A stretch of 64,000 nucleotides of DNA. Origin: Gammaproteobacteria bacterium. Its GTDB lineage: Bacteria > Pseudomonadota > Gammaproteobacteria > Pseudomonadales > Halieaceae. Where the stretch lies: positions 682,001 through 746,000 of the forward strand of contig JAUHXH010000002.1 of NCBI GenBank assembly GCA_030427085.1, in the 5' to 3' direction. The first letter of the stretch is position 1; each line of letters opens with the position of its first letter. A program made the position numbers and the translations under genes. Shown one piece after another: positions 27,566 through 37,708 of the stretch. The notes beneath the pieces were generated by a model. The model did no database searches. It was not told where the DNA came from and saw only the letters and a list, made by a program, of their open reading frames with translations.

Positions 27566-28444
27566 ATGCAAGATTTCACGGATAAAGTCGCACTGATTAC
27601 CGGCGGTGCCAGCGGAGTGGGGCGCTCGCTGGCTTTTGCCCTCGGTCGGCGCGGGGCCAAAATAGCGGTCGGGGACGTGGACCGAAAGGCGATGGCGGCG
27701 GTGGAGGCCGACCTCGCCGCCGAGGGGATCGATGCGTTGGTGGATTTCTGTGACGTCACCTCGGTTGATAGTTTGCAGGTTCTGGGCGATCGCGCTGAGG
27801 CGGAGTTGGGCGGACTGGATCTTGTGTTTGCCAATGCGGGTATAGGCGCCGGTGAGGCCGGCGCCATGTGGGAATACTCCGAGAAAGACTGGCAGTGGTG
27901 CCTGGAGGTCAATGTCTGGGGGGTGATCAATACGATCCGCGCCCTGATGCCGCGCTTGGTGGCCAGGGGGCAGGAGGCTCACTTTGTCATCACCGGCTCT
28001 GGCAACGGTGCCATGGTGATCCTGCCCGATGCGCCGATTTACACCGCCAGCAAAGCGGCGGTGCACGCCATCACCGAAAATTTGCACTACCAACTGCAGG
28101 CGGCGGGCAGCCCGGTCAAGGTCAGTGCCCTGTTCCCCGGCCCCTACGTGGTGGACACGGGCTTGTTCAATTCCGGTCGCGTGCGTCCCGAGGCGCTGAA
28201 AAAGGAATCTGAAGGTAACGAGTCAGGTATCAACAGTGTCGACGATATGAAGGCCCTGGCCGAGCAGTATGGTATCGAGCTCAAGGTCACCCACCCTGAT
28301 GAAGTGGCGGCAATGGCCGTGGAAGGCCTGGAAAACGACGCTTTCTGGCTGCTGCGCACCACACCGGAAACCGACGCCAAGATTCGCGCTCGGGCCGACA
28401 TGATCCTCAATCGCGACACACCCCAACCCGCGTCACTGGGTTAA
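27566..28444 (+). CDS. Short-chain dehydrogenase/reductase
   Basis: A 292-residue classical SDR. Cofactor motif TGGASGVG is near residue 13, NAGIGAG near 90, the catalytic Ser in ITGSGNGA, and the YTASK active-site Tyr and Lys near 155-159. An Asp at the end of beta-strand 2 (GDVDRKA) suggests NAD rather than NADP. It oxidises or reduces an alcohol/ketone, probably downstream of the Rieske enzyme, from which it is separated by one base; translation is likely coupled. Confidence 0.92.
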   Translation: MQDFTDKVALITGGASGVGRSLAFALGRRGAKIAVGDVDRKAMAAVEADLAAEGIDALVDFCDVTSVDSLQVLGDRAEAELGGLDLVFANAGIGAGEAGAMWEYSEKDWQWCLEVNVWGVINTIRALMPRLVARGQEAHFVITGSGNGAMVILPDAPIYTASKAAVHAITENLHYQLQAAGSPVKVSALFPGPYVVDTGLFNSGRVRPEALKKESEGNESGINSVDDMKALAEQYGIELKVTHPDEVAAMAVEGLENDAFWLLRTTPETDAKIRARADMILNRDTPQPASLG

Positions 28445-28477
28445 CTCACCATTACGACAGCAATAAGGAAAATAACC

Positions 28478-29257
28478 ATGTCCAATGAAGCAGCCCCTCC
28501 GCAGGGCAACCCCGGTGACATCGTCAACTGGCCGATGCTCAAAATCACCTACCGCACGGATCCGGACAAAATAGCCGCACTGCTACCACCCGGGATTGAG
28601 CCGGGCCGCAATCCGCACGTTAATCTCACGGTGTATAACTTTCCCGTTCCAGACGTACCGGAATACGGCGTGGTGACCACAGTCGATGCCGACTACAACG
28701 GTATCGAAGGCGAGTACACGCTGGGCTACGGTATCGACCAGGAGTCGGCGATTTTCATCAGCCAGGAAACCAACGGGCAACCGAAGTATCCCTGCGACAT
28801 TGAATTCTGGCGACTCGGACCCCAGGTCACGGCGCGCTGTACCCACCAGGGCTACACCTTCATGGAATTCAAGGGTATGTCCACTGGCCCCAGCGAGATT
28901 CCGCCCGAATTCGACCAGCACGAGTGGTGGATTAAATCGTCCCGTGCCGTGAGCATCGGTGGCCCCGCCACTGGCTTTGATTTCCCGCCCCACGTGGTGC
29001 ATGTACGCAGCCGCTATGGCACCGCGCACCAGGAACTGGTGGAAGGTGAATTGATCCTGCGAGACAGCCCCTGGGATCCACTGGTGCAATTGCTACCCAT
29101 GCGCGAGCAACTGTCGGCGCGCCTGTGGTGGCCGATCTTTCTCGACCGGTCCGTAACGCTCTCTGGCGCCCTGGATCCGGAGGGCTTCCTGCCCTTTGCC
29201 GATACGATTTCCGGCTCTCGCTGGCCGGGCCAGAACGGCGCCCCGAAAAACCTGTAA
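28478..29257 (+). CDS. Acetoacetate decarboxylase-family protein
   Basis: A 259-residue protein of the acetoacetate decarboxylase (ADC) superfamily. GIEPGRNPHVNLTVYNFPVPD and the ETNGQPKYPCDIEFWRLG segment match the fold; the lysine in GQPKYP sits where ADC has its Schiff-base lysine region (GYPKK), but only one lysine is present instead of the pair that lowers the pKa. It may therefore be an aldolase, dehydratase or lyase rather than a decarboxylase. Third gene of the Rieske cluster, starting 33 bases after the SDR stop. Confidence 0.82.
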   Translation: MSNEAAPPQGNPGDIVNWPMLKITYRTDPDKIAALLPPGIEPGRNPHVNLTVYNFPVPDVPEYGVVTTVDADYNGIEGEYTLGYGIDQESAIFISQETNGQPKYPCDIEFWRLGPQVTARCTHQGYTFMEFKGMSTGPSEIPPEFDQHEWWIKSSRAVSIGGPATGFDFPPHVVHVRSRYGTAHQELVEGELILRDSPWDPLVQLLPMREQLSARLWWPIFLDRSVTLSGALDPEGFLPFADTISGSRWPGQNGAPKNL

Positions 29258-29268
29258 GCTGCACGGTG

Positions 29269-29289
29269 ACCCGCACCGTTGGTGCGGGT
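29269..29289. other. Intergenic hairpin in the Rieske cluster
   Basis: ACCCGCACC (29269-29277) pairs perfectly with GGTGCGGGT (29281-29289) over a GTT loop, 12 bases after the ADC-like stop and 24 bases before the MFS start. No T-run follows; it may set relative expression of the transporter. Confidence 0.45.
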
Positions 29290-29312
29290 TGCTGACAACA
29301 AGGAGACTGTGA

Positions 29313-30527
29313 ATGCAGCGCCTGCGGGAGTGGTTGCCGGCCGTAGCCGGTATGGCCTGTCTGGGCCTGGGTGCCGGCCTGATTGGTATCTTCGGTTTTT
29401 TCATTGCACCGCTGTCGGCGGAATTTGGCGTTAGCGCTACTGTCCTGGGTATCGCACCGGTGGCGTTGCTCTTGCTGCCTGCGTTGATTTCCCCCCTGGT
29501 GGGCCGTCTGGTGGATCGTTTGCCGGTTCGTCGCATGTTGCTGATCGGCGTGACGGTGGCCATGGGCAGTCTGCTGGCTGTGAGTCAGGCCCCCACCCTG
29601 TTCTGGTTGGCAGCGTGCTTTCTGTGCTTTTCATTCGGGCTGGGTTTCTACAGCCCCGTGGTGGTGAACGCGATGCTGGTTCGTCAGTACGTGGGTCGCG
29701 AGGCGCGAGCGCTTGCCATCGCCGCTATCGGTATCAGTTTTGCCACTGCGATCCTGCCGCCGTTGACCGGTTTCCTGCTGGAAGCGGGGGATTGGCGCAG
29801 CACGGTTTCCACCCTCGCTCTGGGTATCTTCACGGTATTGGTGCTGTGTATTCTGGCCGGGGTGCCTGCCCGCCAGGTTGCCGCTCCCACCCTTGAAGCT
29901 CACCACGCCCTCGATCGGGTGATCTACCGCCGGCCCGCCTTCTGGTTGATTGGTTTCTGCGTGGCGCTCGGGCTCAGCGTGAATATTGTGTTGGCTCTGT
30001 GCTATCCACCCCATTTCGCCAACCTGGGCTATAGCCTGGTGGAGGCGGGAAGCTTCATGTCCGTTGGTGGCATCGCGGGCTTGTGCGGTAAAACGATGAT
30101 TGCGACCATCGCTGATCGCGTGCGCCACCATGCGAAGTGGTTGGCGGCCGGGGTATTGAGTACGCAGATCCTGGGCTTGAGCGTTCTGCTGATGGCAGAA
30201 ACGCCGGCAACCATCGTGTTGGGTGTTGCCCTGTCGGGCTTCGGCGGCGGCGCCTTCCTGCCGGTGCATCCCTTCCTGAATAGTCGCTACTTCCACGCCT
30301 CCGTCATTGGGGAAGTCAACGGCGCCCAGATGCCCATGATCCTGCCCTTTGCGCTGATGGGCCCGCCGCTCGCGGGATGGGCTTTCGATACCACGGCCAG
30401 TTATGCGCCCGCGCTGGGCGGCCTGGCGGTGGCACTGCTTGCAGCGCTCCTGCTGGCCATGGCACTCCCGGCCTCAGGCATGGGAAGTCCTTCGCAGGGC
30501 ACGAGTAGCGTAACGAGTACGGCATAG
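29313..30527 (+). CDS. MFS transporter
   Basis: A 404-residue inner-membrane protein with about 12 hydrophobic segments. The first motif, LVGRLVDRLPVRRML, is the loop between helices 2 and 3 that marks the major facilitator superfamily. Position as the last gene behind the Rieske, SDR and ADC-like genes suggests uptake of the cluster's substrate or export of a product. The run of lysine-poor, Ala/Leu-rich helices gives no hint of substrate. AAGGAG precedes the ATG. Confidence 0.9.
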   Translation: MQRLREWLPAVAGMACLGLGAGLIGIFGFFIAPLSAEFGVSATVLGIAPVALLLLPALISPLVGRLVDRLPVRRMLLIGVTVAMGSLLAVSQAPTLFWLAACFLCFSFGLGFYSPVVVNAMLVRQYVGREARALAIAAIGISFATAILPPLTGFLLEAGDWRSTVSTLALGIFTVLVLCILAGVPARQVAAPTLEAHHALDRVIYRRPAFWLIGFCVALGLSVNIVLALCYPPHFANLGYSLVEAGSFMSVGGIAGLCGKTMIATIADRVRHHAKWLAAGVLSTQILGLSVLLMAETPATIVLGVALSGFGGGAFLPVHPFLNSRYFHASVIGEVNGAQMPMILPFALMGPPLAGWAFDTTASYAPALGGLAVALLAALLLAMALPASGMGSPSQGTSSVTSTA

Positions 30528-30659
30528 GTGACGAAGTGGTCGCACTTGTGTCGGAAAAAGGAATTATGTTCTATCTAGAGCCAATTTGATGCTCTGAATG
30601 TGAACAATGTGCCCCCCGGTTCCGAGTAATATGTTGCGCTTATTCTCGGGACCAGACAC

Positions 30660-32327
30660 ATGACAGAACTGATCGACCGCATTCGTAACGGCGTCATCGG
30701 CGCCAATGCCGCCATCACCACCCCTTTCGGCGACAGGCCCCTGGTTTACGCCGATTACACCGCGTCGGGGCGTGCGCTGGATTTCATCGAGGACTACATC
30801 CGCGACGAGGTCCTGCCCTGGTACGCCAATACCCATACGGAAACCAGCTTCACCGGTGCACAAACCACCGCCCTTCGCGAACAGGCTCGGGACATCATCC
30901 GACAGGCCGTGAATGGTGATGAAAACCACAAGGTGCTGTTTTGTGGCTCGGGTGCTACCGCTGCGATCAACCGCCTGCTGGATGTCATGAACCTGCGCCT
31001 GCCCGCGGACCTGGAGTCACGCTATCGCCTGAGTGAAGCCATTCCTGCTGCTGACCGGCCAGTGGTGTTCATCGGTCCGTACGAACACCATTCCAACGAG
31101 TTGCCGTGGCGAGAGAGCTTGGCCGAGGTGGTATCCATCCCCCTTACGGCGTGCGGTCAGATTGATCTTGGCGCGCTGTCTGCGGCATTAACTGAATATG
31201 CCGATCGCCCGCTGAAGATCGGGAGTTTCTCTGCGGCCTCTAATGTCACCGGCATCAAGTCCGACGTGCCCGCCGTTACCGCGTTATTGAAGTCCCACGG
31301 TGCCCTGTCATTCTGGGACTATGCGGCCGCCGCGCCTTACGTGGCGATTGATATGAACGGCCCGGCACCGATTGATGCCGTATTCATTTCTCCCCACAAG
31401 TTCATCGGCGGCCCGGGCACACCGGGTGTGTTGGTGGCGCGCGAGGCGTTGTTCAGGAACCGCGTGCCGGCAGTGGTAGGGGGAGGCACGGTGCAGTACG
31501 TCACCCCGGTGGATCACCGCTACCACGTGGACATTGAACGCCGTGAAGAAGGGGGTACGCCGGGCATCGTCGAGTCGATCCGTGCGGGACTGGTGTTCAA
31601 GTTGCAGCAGAGTGTGGGGGTCGCGCAGATTGAACAGCGCGAAGAAGCCTTTCTGCACCGCGCGATGGCCCGCCTGCGCGACTGTCCCAACGTAGCAGTA
31701 CTGGGCAACTGTGACCTGCCGCGCCTGGCGATTCTCTCACTGCGCTTTAGGCATGGCGACAAAGACCTGCACTACGGGTTTGTAGTGTCCTTGCTGAACG
31801 ACCTGTTTGGCATCCAGGTGCGTGGCGGTTGCTCCTGCGCCGGACCCTACGGCCACAGTCTGCTGGGTATGGACCTGACGCGATCGCGGGCGCTGGAACA
31901 GCGCATCGCCGCAGGTGACAGCATATTGCGCCCGGGCTGGGTGCGGTTGAATTTCAATTACTTCATCGACGAGAGCGAATTCGAGTACTTGCTGAGTGCC
32001 CTGGAACTGGTAGCGGAACACGGCTGGCGATTGTTGCCGAGCTACCGCTATATCGCGGACGCGGGAACCTGGCGCTATCGCGGTGAGGCGCCGTCACTGC
32101 CCGCCAGTCTGACGGCGCTGGATTTTGAGCAGGTACGACGAGAGGCGAGTCCCGCAGCGTTGCCAGACTATGAAAGCGTGCTGAAGACAGCCCGCGACAT
32201 TCTGCTGTCGGCCCCGGTGGAAGTACCACCTGCGCTGACCCTGGCACCGGAAAGCGAGGCTTTGCGCTGGTTTGTGCTCCCTCAGGAAGCGGCGGCCGAT
32301 CTGGAACAGTGGCCCTGCTCGGCCTGA
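30660..32327 (+). CDS. Class V aminotransferase-fold PLP enzyme (cysteine-desulfurase-like)
   Basis: A 555-residue PLP enzyme. The N-terminal YADYTASGRALDFIEDYI and NTHTETSFTGAQTT resemble SufS/Csd proteins; the PLP lysine is K247 in SPHKFIGGPG. RGGCSCAGPYGHSLLGMD (near 392-409) carries two cysteines in the area where cysteine desulfurases keep the mobile Cys. The protein is about 150 residues longer than usual, with an added C-terminal part after about residue 420 that is not obviously a known domain. Substrate unknown. It stands alone between the MFS gene and convergent edd. Confidence 0.85.
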   Translation: MTELIDRIRNGVIGANAAITTPFGDRPLVYADYTASGRALDFIEDYIRDEVLPWYANTHTETSFTGAQTTALREQARDIIRQAVNGDENHKVLFCGSGATAAINRLLDVMNLRLPADLESRYRLSEAIPAADRPVVFIGPYEHHSNELPWRESLAEVVSIPLTACGQIDLGALSAALTEYADRPLKIGSFSAASNVTGIKSDVPAVTALLKSHGALSFWDYAAAAPYVAIDMNGPAPIDAVFISPHKFIGGPGTPGVLVAREALFRNRVPAVVGGGTVQYVTPVDHRYHVDIERREEGGTPGIVESIRAGLVFKLQQSVGVAQIEQREEAFLHRAMARLRDCPNVAVLGNCDLPRLAILSLRFRHGDKDLHYGFVVSLLNDLFGIQVRGGCSCAGPYGHSLLGMDLTRSRALEQRIAAGDSILRPGWVRLNFNYFIDESEFEYLLSALELVAEHGWRLLPSYRYIADAGTWRYRGEAPSLPASLTALDFEQVRREASPAALPDYESVLKTARDILLSAPVEVPPALTLAPESEALRWFVLPQEAAADLEQWPCSA

Positions 32328-32369
32328 GACGAGCTTTTCAGGCCGGTTGTACTCTATCCTGCGTGGCGC

Positions 32370-34187
32370 TCAGTGTTTCCAGAACACACTGGCGCCCGCT
32401 TCCGCACCTGCAACGGCGTCGCGCATCACGGCGAACAATTCCCGCCCCATACCGCTGGCATAGTCGTCATCTTCGCGCCGCGCGGGGTGGCGGGTATTGA
32501 ATTCATCCTCGGGCACCAGTAGCTGCAGCGTGCCGGCGACGGCATCCAGTCGCACCACGTCGCCATCCTTGATCCGGGCGATGGGGCCATCGTGCAGCGC
32601 TTCGGGCGAGAGGTGAATGGCGGCGGGTACTTTGCCGGAGGCGCCAGACATGCGTCCATCTGTGACCAGCCCCACCTTGAAGCCCCGGTCCTGCAGGCTG
32701 GACAGATAGGGCGTCATTTTGTGCAGCTCCGGCATGCCATTGGCGGCGGGGCCCTGGAAGCGCACCACCGCAATCACGTCCTGATCCAGCTCGCCCGCTT
32801 CGAACGCCGCCTTCAAGCCTTCCTGACAGTGGAATACACGCGCCGGTGCTTCCACCACCCGGTGTTCCGGCGCGACGGCGGAGATCTTGATCACTGAGCG
32901 GCCCAGGTTGCCTTCCAGCAGGCGCAGGCCGCCCTCGGCATCGAAAGGATCGGCGGCACTGCGTAGTACAGTCGTGTCGGCGCTTTCACTGACGCCTTCT
33001 ACATGCGCGACCTCGCCGTTTTCCAATCGCGGCTCCTGGGTGTAGTGGCGCAAGCCCTGGCCCCAGTTAGTCCACACGTCCTCGTGCAGTAAACCTTCAT
33101 CCAGCAGGCTGCGAATCACGTAGGCGGTGCCGCCGGCCGCATGGAAGTGATTCACATCGGCCGAGCCATTGGGGTACACGCGGGCCACCAGCGGGGTAAT
33201 GGCGGACAGGTCGCTGAAGTCCTGCCAGTCGAGCAGTACACCCGCCGCGCGCGCGATCGCTACCCAGTGAATGCTGTGGTTGGTGGAGCCGCCGGTGGCG
33301 AGCAGTGCCACGATGGCGTTGACCAGACAGCGTTCATCTACCACTTTGGCCATCGGAATATAGCTGTTGCCCAGCGCAGTGATCTTGCACAGACGGTGTG
33401 CGGCAGCGCGAGTGAGTGCATCGCGCAATTCGGTTCCGGGGGGCTCAAACGCAGCGCCCGGTACGTGCAGGCCCATCACTTCCATCAGCATCTGGTTGCT
33501 GTTGGCGGTGCCGTAGAAGGTACAGGTGCCCTCGCCGTGGTAGGCCGCAGACTCGGCTTCCAGCAGTTTGTCGCGGCCCACTTTGCCCTCGGCGAAGGCT
33601 TGCCGTACGGCGGCTTTTTCCTTGTTGGAGATACCGGTGGTCATCGGCCCTGCGGGCGCGAACATCACGGGCAAGTGCCCGAAGGACAGGGCACCGATCA
33701 ACAGGCCGGGCACAATTTTGTCGCATACGCCCAGGCACAAGGCGCCGTCGAACATATTGTGGGACAGGGACACAGCGGTGGCGGCAGCGATCACGTCCCG
33801 GCTGAACAGACTCAGTTCCATGCCCGCGGTTCCCTGAGTCACGCCGTCACACATGGCGGGCACGCCGCCGGCGACCTGTGCGGTACAGCCCACCTGGTGG
33901 GCGGCGGCTTTGATCATGTCCGGATAGGTGCCCAGCGGTTTGTGCGCGGAGAGCATGTCGTTGTAGGCGTTGACGATGCCGATGTTCGCGGACTCAGTAA
34001 GCTTCAGGCTCTGCTTGTCCTGCTCGCCACAGGCGGCGAAACCGTGTGCCAGGTTGGAGCAGGACAACTCTCCCCGGTGTGGCCCCTGGCCGGCCATGCG
34101 CTCCATGCGCTGCAGGTAGTCGGCGCGGCTGGCCTCGCTGCGTTTGACGATGCGGTCGGTAATTTCGAGTAGCTTGGGGTGTGTCAT
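32370..34187 (-). CDS. edd: Phosphogluconate dehydratase
   Basis: A 605-residue IlvD/Edd-family dehydratase at the usual Edd length. It converts 6-phosphogluconate to 2-keto-3-deoxy-6-phosphogluconate with a 4Fe-4S cluster. Cys-bearing family segments are [19 protein letters not shown] and [11 protein letters not shown]. The start overlaps the pgl stop by one base, so the two are coupled. eda (KDPG aldolase), which often follows, is not found here. Confidence 0.96.
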   Translation of the reverse strand: MTHPKLLEITDRIVKRSEASRADYLQRMERMAGQGPHRGELSCSNLAHGFAACGEQDKQSLKLTESANIGIVNAYNDMLSAHKPLGTYPDMIKAAAHQVGCTAQVAGGVPAMCDGVTQGTAGMELSLFSRDVIAAATAVSLSHNMFDGALCLGVCDKIVPGLLIGALSFGHLPVMFAPAGPMTTGISNKEKAAVRQAFAEGKVGRDKLLEAESAAYHGEGTCTFYGTANSNQMLMEVMGLHVPGAAFEPPGTELRDALTRAAAHRLCKITALGNSYIPMAKVVDERCLVNAIVALLATGGSTNHSIHWVAIARAAGVLLDWQDFSDLSAITPLVARVYPNGSADVNHFHAAGGTAYVIRSLLDEGLLHEDVWTNWGQGLRHYTQEPRLENGEVAHVEGVSESADTTVLRSAADPFDAEGGLRLLEGNLGRSVIKISAVAPEHRVVEAPARVFHCQEGLKAAFEAGELDQDVIAVVRFQGPAANGMPELHKMTPYLSSLQDRGFKVGLVTDGRMSGASGKVPAAIHLSPEALHDGPIARIKDGDVVRLDAVAGTLQLLVPEDEFNTRHPARREDDDYASGMGRELFAVMRDAVAGAEAGASVFWKH

Positions 34188-34870
34188 CAGGGGGCCCAGT
34201 AAATAGCAGGTGGGTTCACAGTTTGTTCGACCGCCGCAGCGATCGGATAGTTGCAGGCGCTGGCCTCATTCAACACCTTGCGCTTGTCCTCACCGGTGAT
34301 GTGCAGAATCAGGTGTTCGCTGGCCAGTACCGGCGGCAACGTAAAGGTAATGCGCGGGTGGGGTGCGGTGATGGGCTCACAATCCAGCAGCAGGGCTGAT
34401 TGATCGTGCCGAATCAGTTGGTCCAGATTGCTCGCCTGGGGAAACCAGGAGGCGGTATGGCCGTCGCCGCCCATACCCAGCACGCACACGGTAAAGGGTT
34501 GCGCCAGGTCAGTCAGTGACGCTTCCGTTGCGGCCAGACCTTCCGCCGGCGTTTCCGCGCCGCTGTACAGCGGGAAAAAACGCGCGGCTGCGGCGGGGCC
34601 CTGCAGGAGATTCGCTCGCACCAGCGCGGCATTGCTGTCGGGGTGGTCTTCCGGCACCCAGCGCTCGTCCACCAGGGTGACACCAACGCGCTGCCAGTCC
34701 AGATCCTGCTGCGCCAGTTCGGCGAACATGCCTTTGGGGGTGCTGCCGCCTGAGACCGCCAGGCTGGCGCTGCCCTTGTCGGCGATGGCAGTGCGCAGGT
34801 GGTCGGCAATGCATGCGGCCAGGGCGCGGTCCAGTTCGCCGCGCTCGGAAAATTCAATCATGCCTGTCAT
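34187..34870 (-). CDS. pgl: 6-phosphogluconolactonase
   Basis: A 227-residue DevB/SOL-type lactonase. Family signatures are [25 protein letters not shown] and [15 protein letters not shown]. It hydrolyses 6-phosphogluconolactone between the zwf and edd steps. ATG 34870 is taken as the start: it follows AGGG at the right spacing, five bases after the zwf stop. A further upstream in-frame start would lie inside zwf. Confidence 0.94.
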   Translation of the reverse strand: MTGMIEFSERGELDRALAACIADHLRTAIADKGSASLAVSGGSTPKGMFAELAQQDLDWQRVGVTLVDERWVPEDHPDSNAALVRANLLQGPAAAARFFPLYSGAETPAEGLAATEASLTDLAQPFTVCVLGMGGDGHTASWFPQASNLDQLIRHDQSALLLDCEPITAPHPRITFTLPPVLASEHLILHITGEDKRKVLNEASACNYPIAAAVEQTVNPPAIYWAP

Positions 34871-34875
34871 CGCCC

Positions 34876-36336
34876 TTACTCGTACCAACTCCGGTCGTCG
34901 CGCACCAGCAGGGCAGTGGCTGAGCTGGGCCCCATGGTACCGGAGTTGTAGGCTTCCACCTTCATATCCACCTGGTCCCAGGCGTCGATGATGGAGTCGG
35001 TCCAGCGCCAGGCGGCTTCCACTTCGTCGCGGCGCATGAACAGGGTCTGGTCGCCGTGGATGGCGTCCAGCAACAGGCGCTCGTAGGCGTCGTAGTTTTC
35101 ACTGGTGTCGCGTGATTCGTTGGTCAGATGCAACTCAACCGGCTGCAGGCGCAGTTTTTTAGTGAGCCCCGGCCGTTTGTTCAGCGTGTGCAGCATGATG
35201 GTTTCTTCCGGCTGCAAGCGAATCACCAGTTTGTTGGTGAGTTCCAGGGGGTCGTTGGCGAACAGCGAGAAGGCCTGCTTTTTAAATTCGATCACAATTT
35301 CCGAATAGCGCTTCTTGAGGCGTTTTCCGGTGCGCAGGTAGAAGGGCACACCGGCCCAGCGCCAACTGTTAATAGTGGCCTTCAGGGCGACAAAGGTTTC
35401 AGTGTGGGCGCTGTCCTTGTATTCCGCTTCTTCCAGAAACCCGGATACGGCCTGGCCGTTAACAGCGCCGGCGTCATAGCGGCCGCGCACGGTGCGGTGC
35501 TTGACGTTGGTCTCGGTGATCGGCTCAAGGCAACGCAGCACCTTCATTTTTTCGTCGCGAATATCCGTTGCTTCCAGGCTGGCCGGTGGTTCCATGGCAA
35601 CAATAGACAGCACCTGCAGCAGGTGGTTTTGCACCATGTCGCGCAGGGCCCCGGTCTTGGCGTAATAGCTGCCGCGGCCTTCCACACCGATATCTTCGGC
35701 AACCGTGATCTGCACGTTGTCCACGTAAGTGTTCTGCCACAGCGGGTGGAACAGGGGGTTGCCGAAGCGCACCGCCAACAGGTTCTGTACGGTTTCCTTC
35801 CCCAGGTAGTGGTCGATACGGAAGGTGTCTTCTTCGGCAAAGACCTGAGCGACCTGTTCGTTGATCTCGCGGCAGGAGTCGAGATCTTTACCCAGCGGCT
35901 TTTCCAGCACCACGCGCTGTTGCTCGCCAAGTGCCCCGCCGTCCCGCAGGTGTTGGCAGATCGCGCCGTACAGCGAGGGCAGGGTGGCAAGGTAGAACAA
36001 GCGGGTGACGCCCTCGGCGCTTTGCTGGTCGAGCAGCGCGGCCAGCGCTTCGTAGTGTGCGCCGTGGTCGGCTTCAATCTGGATGTAATCCAGTTTGGCG
36101 CTGAACTGCTCCCACACGGCGGCATCGAAGGCGCCGGTGGGCAGGAATTTTTCGAGATTGGTGCGGGCGTCGCTCTGGAAGGTCGCCGCTTCCATTTCGC
36201 CGCGGCCGGTACAGATGATGCGGCGCAGCGGGGCGGCCAGTTCGTGGCGGTGCAACTGGAACAGGGCTGGCAACAGCTTTCGGGTGGAGAGGTCTCCGGT
36301 ACCACCGAAGATTACCAGGTCTACCATTTTGGTCAT
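34876..36336 (-). CDS. zwf: Glucose-6-phosphate 1-dehydrogenase
   Basis: A 486-residue G6PD. The NADP-binding GGTGDLSTRKLLPAL is at residues 10-24 and the substrate site RIDHYLGKETVQN near 176-188. It oxidises glucose 6-phosphate and feeds pgl and edd, so the unit zwf-pgl-edd supplies NADPH and runs the Entner-Doudoroff route. It is the first gene of the operon; no convincing HexR site was found in the 199-base upstream gap. Confidence 0.96.
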   Translation of the reverse strand: MTKMVDLVIFGGTGDLSTRKLLPALFQLHRHELAAPLRRIICTGRGEMEAATFQSDARTNLEKFLPTGAFDAAVWEQFSAKLDYIQIEADHGAHYEALAALLDQQSAEGVTRLFYLATLPSLYGAICQHLRDGGALGEQQRVVLEKPLGKDLDSCREINEQVAQVFAEEDTFRIDHYLGKETVQNLLAVRFGNPLFHPLWQNTYVDNVQITVAEDIGVEGRGSYYAKTGALRDMVQNHLLQVLSIVAMEPPASLEATDIRDEKMKVLRCLEPITETNVKHRTVRGRYDAGAVNGQAVSGFLEEAEYKDSAHTETFVALKATINSWRWAGVPFYLRTGKRLKKRYSEIVIEFKKQAFSLFANDPLELTNKLVIRLQPEETIMLHTLNKRPGLTKKLRLQPVELHLTNESRDTSENYDAYERLLLDAIHGDQTLFMRRDEVEAAWRWTDSIIDAWDQVDMKVEAYNSGTMGPSSATALLVRDDRSWYE

Positions 36337-36535
36337 TTCGAACTCCGATTAAACAACAGTCAGCGCCACGGCGTGCAGGCCTGGTAAGCCCGGGTCGTGG
36401 CACTTTCAACGGTCAATTAATAGCGGTTTTCTTGGACGTCTGCCTTCAATTTGGGGCTGGGCAGATCTGGTAGTGATGGGGAACACTATACCCCACGCCT
36501 TGCGGCGAGGGAAGTTGCCGCGGAAAGAAGCGGCA

Positions 36536-37642
36536 CTATTCGATAAATTTTGCCGGACGTTTTATTTGATCAAAGGCGCTGGATTCGGCCTGTTGCCGAT
36601 ACCAGTCGACGCCGGCGTCATCCCGCTCACGAATCACCCGGCGGCGACCGCGCAGGCAATTGAGGTGGGCCAGAGTTTCGCCGGTGGCCATGCCCAGCAA
36701 GCCACTGCTGATTTCGCGGTTAAAGAGCACGCCGAAACAATCGATCGCCCGGCGCGGCTCGCTGAGGTGATCGTAAAGTAAATCGAGATCGCGTTCGTGG
36801 GTTTCGATCAACTGTGTCAGTCGAACGTGTAAACCATGGAAGGGTGCCTCGTGAGCCGGTAGCACCAGCAGGTCGTCCGGCAGGAGTTCGCGAATGCGGG
36901 CGCTGGACAGTAACCACTCCCGCAGCGGATCGCCCTCGGGCTCACTCGGCCACACGCTGACATTGGGTGTAATCCGCGGCAATACCTGGTCACCGGAGAT
37001 CAGCAGTTTCAGCGCGGGGCAATACAGGGCGGCATGTTCCGGCGAGTGCCCGCTACCTACCACCACCTGCCAGTAGCGGCCATTGATACGCAGCGTTTCG
37101 CCGTCTTGCAGGCGGCGGTAACTGTCTGGAAGGGTAGACACCGCGCGACCGAATTCACCAAAGCGCTTCTGGTAGGTTTCGATCTGCTCTGGCGTCCAGC
37201 CGGCGGCGCGATAGAAACGCAGCGCAGCCTGGGGCGCCTCACGACCCGTGTCTGCCACCAGCGCGCGGCACATCAGGAACTCCTCCCGCGACATCAGCAG
37301 CTCACAATCAAAGCGTTCAGTGAGCCAGCCCGCCAGCCCGACATGGTCGGGGTGCATGTGCGTGCAGATAACGCGCTGTATCGGTTTGTTCTGCATGAAG
37401 CCGCTGAATAACTGCTCCCACAATTCACGGGCGTTGGGCAGGTTGAGGCAGGTGTCTACAACCGTCCAGCCGTCTTCGTCTTCCAGCAACCACAGGTTGA
37501 TGTGGTCCAGGGACATGGGCATGGGAAAGCGCACCCAGTAAACACCGTCGGCGACCGCCATGGGCGTTCCGGGTTCAGGATTGACCTGGCGACCCCAGGG
37601 ATAGTTCAGGCCGCGGTAGAGTTCTGCCTGTTCAGTCAGCAT
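36536..37642 (-). CDS. MBL-fold metallo-hydrolase
   Basis: A 368-residue metallo-beta-lactamase-fold protein. The zinc-binding HMHPDH motif is at residues 95-100, with later metal ligands in VVGSGHSPEHAALYC and LLISGDQVLPR. The C-terminal part (LPAHEAPFHGLHVRLTQLIETHERDLDLL) resembles the RNase Z/lactonase-like branch found with fatty-acid and catabolic gene sets. Substrate unknown, perhaps a thioester or lactone. It precedes the acyl-CoA ligase unit by position but is separately transcribed or a distal gene of it. Confidence 0.88.
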   Translation of the reverse strand: MLTEQAELYRGLNYPWGRQVNPEPGTPMAVADGVYWVRFPMPMSLDHINLWLLEDEDGWTVVDTCLNLPNARELWEQLFSGFMQNKPIQRVICTHMHPDHVGLAGWLTERFDCELLMSREEFLMCRALVADTGREAPQAALRFYRAAGWTPEQIETYQKRFGEFGRAVSTLPDSYRRLQDGETLRINGRYWQVVVGSGHSPEHAALYCPALKLLISGDQVLPRITPNVSVWPSEPEGDPLREWLLSSARIRELLPDDLLVLPAHEAPFHGLHVRLTQLIETHERDLDLLYDHLSEPRRAIDCFGVLFNREISSGLLGMATGETLAHLNCLRGRRRVIRERDDAGVDWYRQQAESSAFDQIKRPAKFIE

Positions 37643-37708
37643 TCTGGTCTTTGATTGCGGAGGGAGCCGGACATGGTGGTACCTCGGCGGGAGTATGTCC
37701 AGCCCGGA

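Noticed and set aside
36337-36535. HexR operator upstream of zwf
   Set aside because: No dyad resembling the TGTARTWWWAYTACA pattern was found in the gap.
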